Shown piece by piece: positions 38,458 to 47,168 of a stretch of 55,176 nt of DNA. The position numbers and the translations under genes are program-made. The notes beneath the pieces were generated by a model, which worked only from the letters and a program-made list of their open reading frames with translations, ran no database searches and had not been told where the DNA came from. Position 1 is the first letter of the stretch. Every line of letters begins with the position of its first letter. This DNA is from an uncultured Ectothiorhodospiraceae bacterium (GTDB lineage Bacteria > Pseudomonadota > Gammaproteobacteria > UBA9214): positions 1 to 55,176 of the forward strand of contig CAMYIO010000019.1 in the NCBI GenBank assembly GCA_947258515.1, given 5' to 3'.

Positions 38458-38976
38458 CTACAGCTGACTGAAGTGCTGCTCTTCTTCCGGGTTGAGTACC
38501 GATTCGACGATCGTGGGCTGACGCTGCAGGGGGATGGGTTCTGCAGCAGTCGTTTCTTCAGCGACCGGGTTAATCACCATGCCAAACTCGCCATTTACGG
38601 ATAGCACCTGGATGTGCCGCCAACTGACAGGGCATGCTCTGCTAAAGAGTGTCAGCCCGGGAGGTGCCGCAGGTGCAAGTACCAGTAACTCTGCGGGCGG
38701 CTGGTAATCCTGCAGGAATAGCGCCGCCATTTCACTGCCCAGCTGATCCACCCTGGCGAGACCGGTGAGCAATGCCCGCTGCGGATCGACCGCATCGAAA
38801 CTGAGCAACACTGACCCGTTATGCGTATCCGATGTCGCAAGGCAGCAACCATCTATTTGCGGCATATTCTCGACGAGCCTGGCCCCTTCCCCAAGCAATG
38901 CGCCGAGGTTATCGACTACCAGGCTTCGCAGGTCAGATGGTTCGATTTCGGTGACAGCATGAATTTGCAATGTCAT
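38458..38976 (-). CDS. Hypothetical protein, fourth gene of the MerR-ParA operon
   Basis: 172 aa, no confident family. Residues 10-110 read as alternating helix/strand (IEPSDLRSLVVDNLGALL, IDGCCLATSDTHNGSVLLSFDAVDPQRALLTGLARVDQLGSEMAALF). This has the outline of a RecB/NucS-like PD-(D/E)xK fold, in which a strand with E-x-K precedes a long helix, but the E-x-K position reads S-F-D, so nuclease activity would be absent. The C-terminal third is Pro/Glu-rich and probably disordered. The start overlaps the previous gene by 4 bp (ATGA), so translation is coupled. Confidence 0.6.
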   Translation of the reverse strand: MTLQIHAVTEIEPSDLRSLVVDNLGALLGEGARLVENMPQIDGCCLATSDTHNGSVLLSFDAVDPQRALLTGLARVDQLGSEMAALFLQDYQPPAELLVLAPAAPPGLTLFSRACPVSWRHIQVLSVNGEFGMVINPVAEETTAAEPIPLQRQPTIVESVLNPEEEQHFSQL

Positions 38977-39590
38977 GTGTGATCAACCTCCAGTTGGTTA
39001 TGTATAGAATGAGTTCCCCAAAGCCGGTGAACCGCTTCGGCCAGACGTGCCAGATCCGCACTGAAATTCGGCCCGGGCGCTGACAACTGTCCCAGTTCAT
39101 GAAGACGGATGCCAAGAAACCGCCTGGCGCCCGATGCCAGTCGTTCCTGACAGAGGCGCGCGAACTCCGCGTCGCGGGCACCACTGAATAGCACCCCGAA
39201 TCGACGTGACGGGGTAGCAGAAAGCATTTTGATACCGCTATACGCAAGCCGGACACCCTCGAGATTCGCTGTCGCAAAGACCAGAATGAAACCCTGGTTG
39301 GCATTCGTAGCTTCATGCTCCAGTGGAATGGTTTCCAGGTGCCAGTCGGGGTGCTCCGTTATCGCGGATGTTTGTATATTAAGCTGACGGGTCAAGGCAT
39401 CCACAAGGTAGTGCGGTTGCAATGCATTGGAGGGATGCCCTGCCGCGACCGCCATGTGGACTGGCAGGGTATGGGTGACCCCTGGCTTCCCGGTGTTGGA
39501 ATCTGCCGGGCGTTCATCGATAAAGTGATGCTGGATACTGGCCAGACGCTCGGTATGCAACTGGGCTGGCCGCCAGGCTGGACTGTGCAT
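38973..39590 (-). CDS. MinD/FlhG-like protein lacking the P-loop, third gene of the ParA operon
   Basis: 205 aa. The N-terminal 80 residues match nothing known. From about residue 95 on, GFILVFATANLEGVRLAYSGIKML, RRFGVLFSGARDAEFARLCQERLASGARRFLGIRLHELGQL follows the second half of MinD/FlhG ATPases (the strand-helix after the switch II region, the NRV strand, the pilus-like helix and the yLG strand). No Walker A motif is present, so it cannot be an ATPase by itself. It starts 14 bp after the ParA-CBM gene with GGAGGAG at good distance. It may form a complex with the ParA protein. Confidence 0.6.
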   Translation of the reverse strand: MHSPAWRPAQLHTERLASIQHHFIDERPADSNTGKPGVTHTLPVHMAVAAGHPSNALQPHYLVDALTRQLNIQTSAITEHPDWHLETIPLEHEATNANQGFILVFATANLEGVRLAYSGIKMLSATPSRRFGVLFSGARDAEFARLCQERLASGARRFLGIRLHELGQLSAPGPNFSADLARLAEAVHRLWGTHSIHNQLEVDHT

Positions 39591-39603
39591 GGCTTCTCCT
39601 CCG

Positions 39604-40698
39604 TCAAACGTTTATCAGCGAGTTGTACTCCCCCATGTTGTTGGGTGTTGCCTCCGGATTGGCCGGGTCCTGTTGCCATACACCGTCGATAACCAGACGA
39701 TATTCATAGCCACCAGGGCTCACACGAAGTTTTTTCTGCACTGACCCATCCCGAATTTCTGTTTCCACGTCCTTGTCGTCAGGAATCCAGTTATTGAATT
39801 CTCCGGCAATCTGCACCCGCTTGAACTTCGTGTTATCGAAGCGGAACACCACTTCTTTCAGATTGTGGGTTTCATCAACTTTTCTGGCGGCAGGCGGGTT
39901 ATCGGGTTGCATCTCGATGGCTTGTGCCTTTTCGCTACGCACGCGCTGCAGCATGCTACCAAGCAGTTCCTCCGCCAGTTCCCGGAAATCTCCAGTTACC
40001 GGAGCACGTGGCGCATGATCGGTTAACGGGGCCCCGTGACAGGCTGCTTCACGCACGCGCACAGAATTACGAATCCGGGTAGCACACAGATCGGTCGGCA
40101 GTGATTCCAGCATCTCGAACATATTGCGAGCGATGCGAGTGCGGACATCGAACATGTTGGCAAGCAGGGTAACGGATGGCTGAATATCATACTGGCTGGC
40201 AAGCAAGTGGATGGTCTCACGCAAGCGCTCGATACCATCCAGTGAATAGAGGCTGGGCTCAACCGGTATCACGACCCGGTCCGCGGCCCGTAATGCATTC
40301 ACCGACAGCAGTCCCAGCGCCGGCGGGCAATCGAGGACAACACAGTCATAACGCCCCTCGAGCGTCGCCAGATGCTGCGCCAGCTGACGATCCCTGTCCG
40401 GCCGCTCGGCAAGCAGATGTTCGGCTGCGGCGAGTGAGATATTACCCGGGATGAGATCTACACCCCGGGTGACACCCGACTGGATGACTTCATCCAGTCG
40501 GTACTCGCCCTTCAGGAGCTCGTAGAGACCCGCCAGTTCGGCGCCCGCCACCCCGAGTCCCAGTGAGGCATGCCCCTGGGGATCCATGTCGATGAGTAAA
40601 ACCCGGGCATTCTGTTGCCCCAGCGTCGCGGAAAGGTTGATGGCCGTGGTGGTTTTTCCACAGCCTCCCTTCTGGTTGACAATCGCAATGATGTGCAT
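39604..40698 (-). CDS. ParA/MinD-type ATPase fused to a C-terminal glycogen-binding (CBM48/AMPK-beta-like) domain
   Basis: 364 aa. The N-terminal 250 residues are a ParA ATPase: deviant Walker A NQKGGCGKTTTAINL, switch I DMDPQGHAS, Walker B CVVLDCPPALGLLS. The C-terminal 85 residues form a carbohydrate-binding early-set domain (VVFRFDNTKFKRVQIAGEFNNWIPD, SPGGYEYRLVIDGVWQQDP, NNMGEYNSLINV) with the Trp and Asn positions used by AMPK-beta to bind alpha-glucan. The ATG at 40698 is chosen because GGAGGAAG lies at ideal distance; an ATG five codons earlier overlaps that site. It is flanked by a MerR regulator upstream and two partner genes downstream. Confidence 0.88.
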   Translation of the reverse strand: MHIIAIVNQKGGCGKTTTAINLSATLGQQNARVLLIDMDPQGHASLGLGVAGAELAGLYELLKGEYRLDEVIQSGVTRGVDLIPGNISLAAAEHLLAERPDRDRQLAQHLATLEGRYDCVVLDCPPALGLLSVNALRAADRVVIPVEPSLYSLDGIERLRETIHLLASQYDIQPSVTLLANMFDVRTRIARNMFEMLESLPTDLCATRIRNSVRVREAACHGAPLTDHAPRAPVTGDFRELAEELLGSMLQRVRSEKAQAIEMQPDNPPAARKVDETHNLKEVVFRFDNTKFKRVQIAGEFNNWIPDDKDVETEIRDGSVQKKLRVSPGGYEYRLVIDGVWQQDPANPEATPNNMGEYNSLINV

Positions 40699-40800
40699 GT
40701 CTGCTTCCTCCATTGTGGTCTGTTACAAACCACTCTTTAACGGGTATCCGGGCACTGGCGGCCCCCACCGGTATCGGTTAACCCTGATTATTAGCAACGG

Positions 40801-41277
40801 CTATCCCTGGCTTAATCGATTTATTTCTTCCAAATCTGGTTCGTCAGCGTCCCTGAAAAGTTTCCCCTGATGTGGTACTTCACGGTCACTTAACAGCAGC
40901 CGTGCCTCGAGTTCGAGATCCGCCACATGGAGTATCCACTCCTGTCCTGTCAGTGCATCAAAGGCAGCGTCACTACGCAAAACCAGCACTACATCACCGG
41001 TGGCCACCAGTGAAAGTTCCTGAAGCGGGGTATCAATATTGGGGAGAAATCGACTTAACGACTGCAAGCATTGGCGGATGCGTTGTACGGAAACCCCGGC
41101 ATCGATTAGCCGGCTAGCCGTTTTCAATGAAACGAGGTCGACAAAGCTGTAACGGGCATGTCCGCCAGGTGTTTGCTGCGCCGGGGAGAGTAGACCGGTC
41201 TTGCGCCAGTATCCCAGCTGTCGCGCGCTTAGTCCGGTGATACTGCAGACCTGGCGTGTAGAAAACCCCTGATCCAA
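40801..41277 (-). CDS. MerR-family transcriptional regulator
   Basis: 158 aa. The N-terminal winged-helix HTH (FSTRQVCSITGLSARQLGYWRKTGLLSPAQ, HARYSFVDLVSLKTASRLIDAGVSVQRI) is typical MerR. The C-terminal half (VATGDVVLVLRSDAAFDALTGQEWILHVADLEL) is not a known metal- or drug-sensing domain and lacks Cys ligands. The start is a TTG at 41277, the only candidate in frame, with a run of G residues eight bases upstream. A dyad GTTGA-GG-TCAAC lies just upstream (41292-41303). The gene precedes the ParA-CBM gene by 102 bp on the same strand, so it probably controls that operon. Confidence 0.85.
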   Translation of the reverse strand: MDQGFSTRQVCSITGLSARQLGYWRKTGLLSPAQQTPGGHARYSFVDLVSLKTASRLIDAGVSVQRIRQCLQSLSRFLPNIDTPLQELSLVATGDVVLVLRSDAAFDALTGQEWILHVADLELEARLLLSDREVPHQGKLFRDADEPDLEEINRLSQG

Positions 41278-41564
41278 TAGAAACCCCCCTTGTTGAGGTC
41301 AACGGATTGTGGGTGATTATCCCTGAGCAACCGCTTTTGTCAAGAAATACAACAATAAATACTGATTTTGTCGGCTTTTTATGTTTGTGGGACGGCATGA
41401 TCTGCGATCTCGCGTAGCGACTACTTACCGCCGGGACTCGCCGCGGTGACAGTGGAGGATCCTGGTAAGTCATGGAATTACAGGTGGTGGTCCAATTGTG
41501 CCCATTGCCGCATTTAAAACGTCCTGTGATAAGGTGATAAATATAAGGACAAGGGATACTTGCC
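41278..41564. promoter_or_regulatory. Divergent promoter region between the MerR and Rap1a genes, with a dyad
   Basis: The 12-bp palindrome GTTGAGGTCAAC at 41292-41303 sits directly before the TTG start of the MerR gene. On the minus strand TTGACC overlaps it and could be a -35 element. The region also carries the Rap1a leader with AAGGGA eight bases before its ATG. Assignment of the operator to the MerR protein is inference. Confidence 0.35.
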
Positions 41565-41924
41565 ATGAAACGAACAACAATAATCGGCGCAGCGGTACTA
41601 CTTGGCATGGTCATGTGCAGCTCAGTTGCTGCAGCGATGGAGAATGTAAGTGGTGCGTTGCTGAAAAAGATCTGTACTTCTTATATTGACAGGCCAGCAA
41701 GTACTTCTGACGGCATGTGTATCGGCTATGTGGTAGGCGTAATGAGTGTTGTGGTGTATACGAATTATTTTTGTCTCCCCGGTAAATCTACACACTCGCA
41801 AGCGACCCTTGTCGTAAAGAAATACTTGTCCGGGCATCCCGAGAAGCTGCATTTAGATGCTGACGGGTTAGTGCTTGAGGCACTTATAGAAGCATTTCCC
41901 TGTAGTAGCTCACCCACGGACTAA
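41565..41924 (+). CDS. Rap1a/Tai-like immunity-family protein
   Basis: 119-aa exported protein. The signal peptide (residues 1-24, ending VAAAMEN) is followed by the Rap1a domain: the hallmark CIGYVVGVMSVV helix, a disulfide-type cysteine in NYFCLPGKSTHSQATLVVKKYLSGHPEKLHLDADGLVLEALIEAFPC, and the C-terminal Cys. Tai/Rap1a proteins neutralise type VI secretion amidases in the periplasm. No amidase effector or T6SS gene is in the window, so it is an orphan immunity protein or has another periplasmic role. It is divergent from the MerR gene. Confidence 0.82.
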   Translation: MKRTTIIGAAVLLGMVMCSSVAAAMENVSGALLKKICTSYIDRPASTSDGMCIGYVVGVMSVVVYTNYFCLPGKSTHSQATLVVKKYLSGHPEKLHLDADGLVLEALIEAFPCSSSPTD

Positions 41925-42008
41925 GCCGTTTATGATCTTCCCCCGGTTTCGTAATCATTCCCGCACATTCCATGTTCAAGGCAGTATTCAAATGACAAGA
42001 CCAGGCTG

Positions 42009-45000
42009 TTATCTGCCGGTACCTTCTGTGGCGCCGGTCGAGCCGGGCCCGGAAGGCTCGTCATAGGTGGCACGCGATTTTCTGCAGGTATACAGGCCGT
42101 AAAATATCGGTACGGACACTGCCAGCAGGAACCAGGGCAGATAGACCTGCTCCCGGGCAAATAAAGAGTGAATGGTCACGGTGATAAACAGCGCGCCGGC
42201 GATGCCCACAAAGACTGCATCACGGCAGAGAAAAACAGTCGTCCTTCTGGCGTAACGCATGGGGAAGAACTGGCTGTCCCATGTCTTCAGCACCGCGCCG
42301 AGGAGAAGAATGGTCAAAATACCGGAGGTGAGCAGGATAATGGCAATCAGGGTCCCGACCGTATTGTATGGAACCAGTGGCGCCGCCAGCAACGGCAGGA
42401 AGCCAACCGCCACCACCAGCATGTTACGCAGAATGGCACGCACCGGCTCCGCGAACATGATTTCCATTGCCCGCTGCCAGGAACCTGTCTGGCTGACCAC
42501 GTGACGGATACGCACCAGGAAGTGAATGGTAAAGTCCACTGCGAGCCCGATCGACAGTGATGACAGCACCGCCACCGGCATATCGTAGGGTTTTCCTACC
42601 AGGCCAAGCACGCCATAGATAACCAGCATGGTGCAGGTCAGTGGCACCATGGCCAACATACCCCACAAGGTGGAGCGCAGCAGAAACACCATTAATACAA
42701 GGACGGCGAGATAGCCGCTGGCAATGGAATCCATCATCCCGGACACCATCTTTTCCTGCCAGACAACATTGATATAGGTAAGGCCAAACCAGCCCGGTGA
42801 CAGGTCAACGGGCGGCGGGTTGTCATGCATGTAGGACTCGACTGCCTCGACCACCGCGGACATGTCGACATTATCCCCGCTGTTGAGCAACACCCAGATC
42901 GACGCCTTGCGGTAATCGGGTGTGACGAAACGCCACAGATCCTGTGGCCGGTGTCCGCTCTGTGTGGTCAGATAGGTCTGTGCGACGCCCTGGGCGGTTT
43001 CGGGGATTCGGTAGTCCTCACTGCGCCCGCCCAGCAGTTCCCGGTAAACGGTTTTTGAATAATCGGCAACTGAAATGGATTTCCCCACGATTCCGGTAGC
43101 AGCGAGCACCTCCTGAAGCTCGCTGATGTATGCAAGGACTTGCGGATCCTTGAAGTGCTGGCGTCCTTGCAGTTCGGCCTCAACGGCGAACTGCAGCTCT
43201 TCCCAGAACTCAATCTCGTCGCCCGTACCGGCGTCGATTGCATCTTCCACCTGCGTTTCCAGTGCACGCAGCAACTCATCCGGTGATGGCGAGCCCCGCA
43301 GAAGCCCGCGGGCCTGGTCCATGAGATTCCCGGCAAGGGACCGGTATTGCGGTGAGCTGCCGGAAAATTCATCCAGCCTGTCCTGCAAGCGATCCAGTAT
43401 TGCCTGCGGCTCATCCTCCATGTCCGTGGCCTCCAGTGCGAGATAGGCCATGTACGTGCCGGCAAAGTGCTCGTTCAGGACCTCATCAGCGACGCGAATC
43501 GGGTGCTCGTCCGCGAACCAGCGCACCGGGTTGTCATTCACGACAATGCGCTGCACTCCGAACAGGCACAGCAGCACCATGACCAGGGTGACGGCGATAA
43601 TGCCCCGGGAACGGCGCAGGGTGAACAGTCGCGTGCGCTGCAGCCAGCCACCGCTGCCGTCGGCAGAACCGCTGTTGCCACGCGCGCCGGCAACGGACAG
43701 TGATGCAAACTTTTCCTTCGGTATCAGCATCACATAGGCCGGAATAAAACTGATGGAAAGCAGAAATGCCAGTACCACACCCAGACTCACAAAAATACCG
43801 AACACCTGCACCGGCGGGATGGGAACCAGCGCCAGTGAGGCGAAGCCGACGGCTGTGGTTAACGAGGTATACAGCATGGGCGTGAACAGCTCGCGCATGA
43901 CGTGATCCATGGTCAGACGACGGTCCTTGATGCGGGGGTAGTAATCGAAAAACTCCGACAGGATATGTATAGAGTCCAGCACGGCGATCGGCATGACGAA
44001 GATCGGAATCATCGAACTCATGATATGCAGGGTGTTGCCCGTGATGATGAGCAAGGCCATGGTACAAAGTACCGACACCATGGCAACCAGCATCGATGAA
44101 ATCACCAGTGTCAGGTTACGAAAGAAATAATACATCAGCAGGAATATCACCAGCATTGCGGCAGGTGCCGAGATCGCCATCTGAATAAACATCTCGACCC
44201 CGAAGGAATCCTCGGCCACCGGCAGGCCGGTGATAAAGTACTGCTCGTCGCCTTCCTGTTCCGCGATGAATCCCTTCAATGCCTGGTAGACCCTGAAGCT
44301 GATGTCTTTTGAGGTCAGCGGCAGGTAGAGGCTGACGGCCCTGCCGTCTTCGGAGATCAGGGTCCCGTCCATGGTGGGATAACGTTTTAGTTTCCTGTGT
44401 ATCTCCAGGGCCTCGGCATCACTGGCCGGAGGCTCGGGCATCAGCCATGAGAAGCGCACCGCGCCCACGCCTGCCTGTTCAACAACATCCATGCTCGACG
44501 GTGACATCATGTCCGCCGCCAGTACGCCGCGCACCTCACCGGGGCGCTCCTCGTCCTCCCAGGTGAGGGTCCGGGCAAACTCGCTCAGCGCATGGATCTT
44601 GCCCAGTGAGCCGGCGTTGAAGACGCCATTTGGATGCGTGTCATTGACCACGCCGACGACCATGATGTCGTGCAGGGTCATCTCCTCCTTCATGCGGTTG
44701 TGAAATACCCGTGTCGACTCGTCGGCAGACAGCATGTTTTCCGGGTCGGTATCAACGACCAGGGGATGAAGCGAGGAGAACCGGTCGGGAAACAGGGTCG
44801 GCAACGCCGCCGCAAGGATCAACACGAGGGTGATCATGCCCATTATCCAGTTGACCTTCGCGGGCCGGTTCATGGCCAGGGTCGGGATGGTGAGATAGGC
44901 TTCCCTGCCATAGAAAAATGGCAGGACTGTATTCAGCCAGCCACTTTCCGGAAGATTGAACGAGATACCCGGATAACGGCGCAACAACCGGCGAAAGCGC

Positions 45001-45701
45001 TTCTTCTCCAGAACCAGCACTTTTGCGGCATCTTCAAAAACGACTGAATACTCGTGACTCAAGCGCGCCAGCAGTCCGCGGCTACCGCTATGTGACCCTG
45101 GACGCATATAGCCGGAGGTGGTTTCATTGCCTTCCGGGCCGGTGGAAAATGTTCGGGCATTACCCTTGAGGATCAGATACAGTGCATCCTCCGCGTCACC
45201 TTCACTAAGCAGTGTCTCACCGGCCTGGTACTCTTTCAGCGTCAGTTCGTCCCGGATTTTGAGCAGCGCATCATCATCCAGCTTGTGAAACGCAGGTATA
45301 CCCTGCAACAGCCGCAAGGTATGGAGCCTGTCAAGCAATGCCGAGAAGGCAGGATTGCACTCCAGCAGGTCAAAAAAGTCGGCCTTGCTCAGCTCGTAAA
45401 TCTGTGTATCAGTGATCGCCTTGATGGTGGCAATCCGCGGAATATCCTGAAGCAGGCCGACTTCGCCAAACAACTCGCCGGGGCCGAGGACCTTCAGCAC
45501 CTTTTCCTGGCGGTCACTGGACAATCTCGAGGCGGTCAGTTCACCCGACCTGATGAAATAAAATGTTTCTGCAAGGTCACCTTCACTCATGACCGTATCA
45601 CCGGCGCGAAACTGCTTTAGCGTGAAGCGGTCCCTGAATGTCTCGTATTGCTCCCGGGTTAACTCGTATTTTTCAAAAATATTTTCGAGTTCCATTTCCA
45701 T
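42009..45701 (-). CDS. RND/MMPL transporter with two N-terminal cyclic-nucleotide-binding domains
   Basis: 1230 aa. CNB1 spans about residues 1-125 (FRAGDTVMSEGDLAETFYFIRSGEL, GPGELFGEVGLLQDIPRIATI), and CNB2 about 130-250 (YQAGETLLSEGDAEDALYLILKGNA), the latter degenerate after RPGSHSGSRG. An RND superfamily exporter of COG1033 type follows, with helix 1 at about 285-305, two large periplasmic loops and two SSD-like bundles (VISSMLVAMVSVLCTMALLIITG, FVMPIAVLDSIHILSEFF, VLSSLSIGLAVDFTIHFLVRI). The ATG at 45701 is preferred over ATGs at 45704 and 45695 because AAGGAG lies six bases upstream. It is the third gene after the LolA-like and barrel genes, so it probably moves lipid-like cargo. Confidence 0.88.
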   Translation of the reverse strand: MEMELENIFEKYELTREQYETFRDRFTLKQFRAGDTVMSEGDLAETFYFIRSGELTASRLSSDRQEKVLKVLGPGELFGEVGLLQDIPRIATIKAITDTQIYELSKADFFDLLECNPAFSALLDRLHTLRLLQGIPAFHKLDDDALLKIRDELTLKEYQAGETLLSEGDAEDALYLILKGNARTFSTGPEGNETTSGYMRPGSHSGSRGLLARLSHEYSVVFEDAAKVLVLEKKRFRRLLRRYPGISFNLPESGWLNTVLPFFYGREAYLTIPTLAMNRPAKVNWIMGMITLVLILAAALPTLFPDRFSSLHPLVVDTDPENMLSADESTRVFHNRMKEEMTLHDIMVVGVVNDTHPNGVFNAGSLGKIHALSEFARTLTWEDEERPGEVRGVLAADMMSPSSMDVVEQAGVGAVRFSWLMPEPPASDAEALEIHRKLKRYPTMDGTLISEDGRAVSLYLPLTSKDISFRVYQALKGFIAEQEGDEQYFITGLPVAEDSFGVEMFIQMAISAPAAMLVIFLLMYYFFRNLTLVISSMLVAMVSVLCTMALLIITGNTLHIMSSMIPIFVMPIAVLDSIHILSEFFDYYPRIKDRRLTMDHVMRELFTPMLYTSLTTAVGFASLALVPIPPVQVFGIFVSLGVVLAFLLSISFIPAYVMLIPKEKFASLSVAGARGNSGSADGSGGWLQRTRLFTLRRSRGIIAVTLVMVLLCLFGVQRIVVNDNPVRWFADEHPIRVADEVLNEHFAGTYMAYLALEATDMEDEPQAILDRLQDRLDEFSGSSPQYRSLAGNLMDQARGLLRGSPSPDELLRALETQVEDAIDAGTGDEIEFWEELQFAVEAELQGRQHFKDPQVLAYISELQEVLAATGIVGKSISVADYSKTVYRELLGGRSEDYRIPETAQGVAQTYLTTQSGHRPQDLWRFVTPDYRKASIWVLLNSGDNVDMSAVVEAVESYMHDNPPPVDLSPGWFGLTYINVVWQEKMVSGMMDSIASGYLAVLVLMVFLLRSTLWGMLAMVPLTCTMLVIYGVLGLVGKPYDMPVAVLSSLSIGLAVDFTIHFLVRIRHVVSQTGSWQRAMEIMFAEPVRAILRNMLVVAVGFLPLLAAPLVPYNTVGTLIAIILLTSGILTILLLGAVLKTWDSQFFPMRYARRTTVFLCRDAVFVGIAGALFITVTIHSLFAREQVYLPWFLLAVSVPIFYGLYTCRKSRATYDEPSGPGSTGATEGTGR

Positions 45702-45791
45702 CATCGACTCCTTGTGCAATACCGGTACATGCAGCTTGTATGGATTTTAATGGTGCACCCTGTGCGTGAATGTATTCACTACCGATTAACT

Positions 45792-47168
45792 TCAGAAGCT
45801 TTCAAAACCGTAGCGAATCGCCGTATAGACGTTTGAATTTTTTTCAAGCTGACCGAAAAAAGTATGCTCTTCATCCCCGTAAAACAGGTTCAGCCCGGCG
45901 GACAGCGTCCAGTTGTCATCCAGCCGGTAGCTGGCAGCAGCGCGCAGGTAGCCATCTTCGTCAGAAGTTGAATAGTAGTTGAATGCCGAAAGCCTCAGGT
46001 TTTGCTGCAGTGCCAGCCAGACAAGCCGGACCGTGAAGACATGCCGGTTGTGCACGCGTGCAGGAGAACCCGATGGCAAGCTGTCCCTGTAGCGGTCGTA
46101 ATTCTGCATGTGTTCCAGGTAATACTGCAGACCGAGTGTCGTTTCCCGGGCAACCTCCTGCTCGTAGCCGGCCAGAAACCGAAACTCACTGTTGGCGATA
46201 GCGGGATCCCGCCCACTCGAGTCGTCACGGGAATAGTAATAACCGAGTTCAGCGTGTCCGATCCCGGGCCCGAGTGTGCCCCGGCCACTCAGGCCCGCGA
46301 CATCCAGTTCGGGAAAGAGGGCCACGCCCGATACCGGGTCAATACCGGCAGGGTTCTTCCAGAATCCCGTGTATCCGTAGGCAGCCAGTTCGTAGCCATG
46401 CCAGTTGGTGTACAGGCGTGCCGCGACCTCGTCGTCAGAAAACCAGTCGTCTGGCACCGAGGTATTGAGGATGTTATCCCTGCCGTTGATGCTGTCTGTC
46501 GCGGGGTTGTAAAAGGAAATACGGCTGCCATCGATATAGCGGTTTGGATCGAAGCGCGGCGTATAGACAAGGTCCAGGCTGACGGCATCGAAAAACAGCG
46601 ACAGCTTGATGGCATCCGACGGCGCCTTGAGATATTCATCGTCCCTGCCAATAAAAAAAGACCTGAAGTCCTTCGGAAACAGGTCATTGATAAACAGCAG
46701 GTCACCGGTCCCCCAGGTCAGCACCTGGCGGCCGGCCTTGATATCGACCCTGTCCGCAGGGCGATAGAACAGCCATGCCTCCCTGAGGTCGAAAAAGCCG
46801 GCGCCGGTCTCCACATCGACCTTGTGTGACTCGGCGACCGCGTCATACAGTAAGTCACCGGTCAGTTTCAGGCTGACGGTGTCTCCCGGACGCTCGATGC
46901 TCAACTGGAGCCTGCTCTCCAGTAGCGATGTTTGCCTTTCATAGGGGTCATTCCGCGTTCTGGTTCCGGCGGCAGCCTCCCAGAATCCGCTTACATCAAC
47001 AGGTGAAACAGCAGGGGCAGTTGATTCGTATTCAGTGTCCGATACTTCGGCACCCAGCCCTGCAGGTAGTGGCGGTGGATCGCCCGCAAGGGCGGGTGAC
47101 AGCGGACAAAGAACAACAAGGAACAGCAGAATCCCTCTGACGGAAAAGGCGTCATCGCAGCAGGTCAT
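45792..47168 (-). CDS. Outer-membrane beta-barrel protein, partner of the RND exporter
   Basis: 458 aa. A signal peptide (to about residue 28, LSPALAGDPP) is followed by a Pro-rich linker and a series of amphipathic beta strands that ends in Phe (AIRYGFESF), the usual barrel terminus. It resembles DUF1302-like porins encoded with COG1033 RND genes (DLREAWLFYRPADRVDIKAGRQVLTWGTGDLLFINDLFPKDF). The start overlaps the upstream LolA-like gene by 17 bp, so translation is coupled. It has no enzymatic motif. Confidence 0.8.
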   Translation of the reverse strand: MTCCDDAFSVRGILLFLVVLCPLSPALAGDPPPLPAGLGAEVSDTEYESTAPAVSPVDVSGFWEAAAGTRTRNDPYERQTSLLESRLQLSIERPGDTVSLKLTGDLLYDAVAESHKVDVETGAGFFDLREAWLFYRPADRVDIKAGRQVLTWGTGDLLFINDLFPKDFRSFFIGRDDEYLKAPSDAIKLSLFFDAVSLDLVYTPRFDPNRYIDGSRISFYNPATDSINGRDNILNTSVPDDWFSDDEVAARLYTNWHGYELAAYGYTGFWKNPAGIDPVSGVALFPELDVAGLSGRGTLGPGIGHAELGYYYSRDDSSGRDPAIANSEFRFLAGYEQEVARETTLGLQYYLEHMQNYDRYRDSLPSGSPARVHNRHVFTVRLVWLALQQNLRLSAFNYYSTSDEDGYLRAAASYRLDDNWTLSAGLNLFYGDEEHTFFGQLEKNSNVYTAIRYGFESF

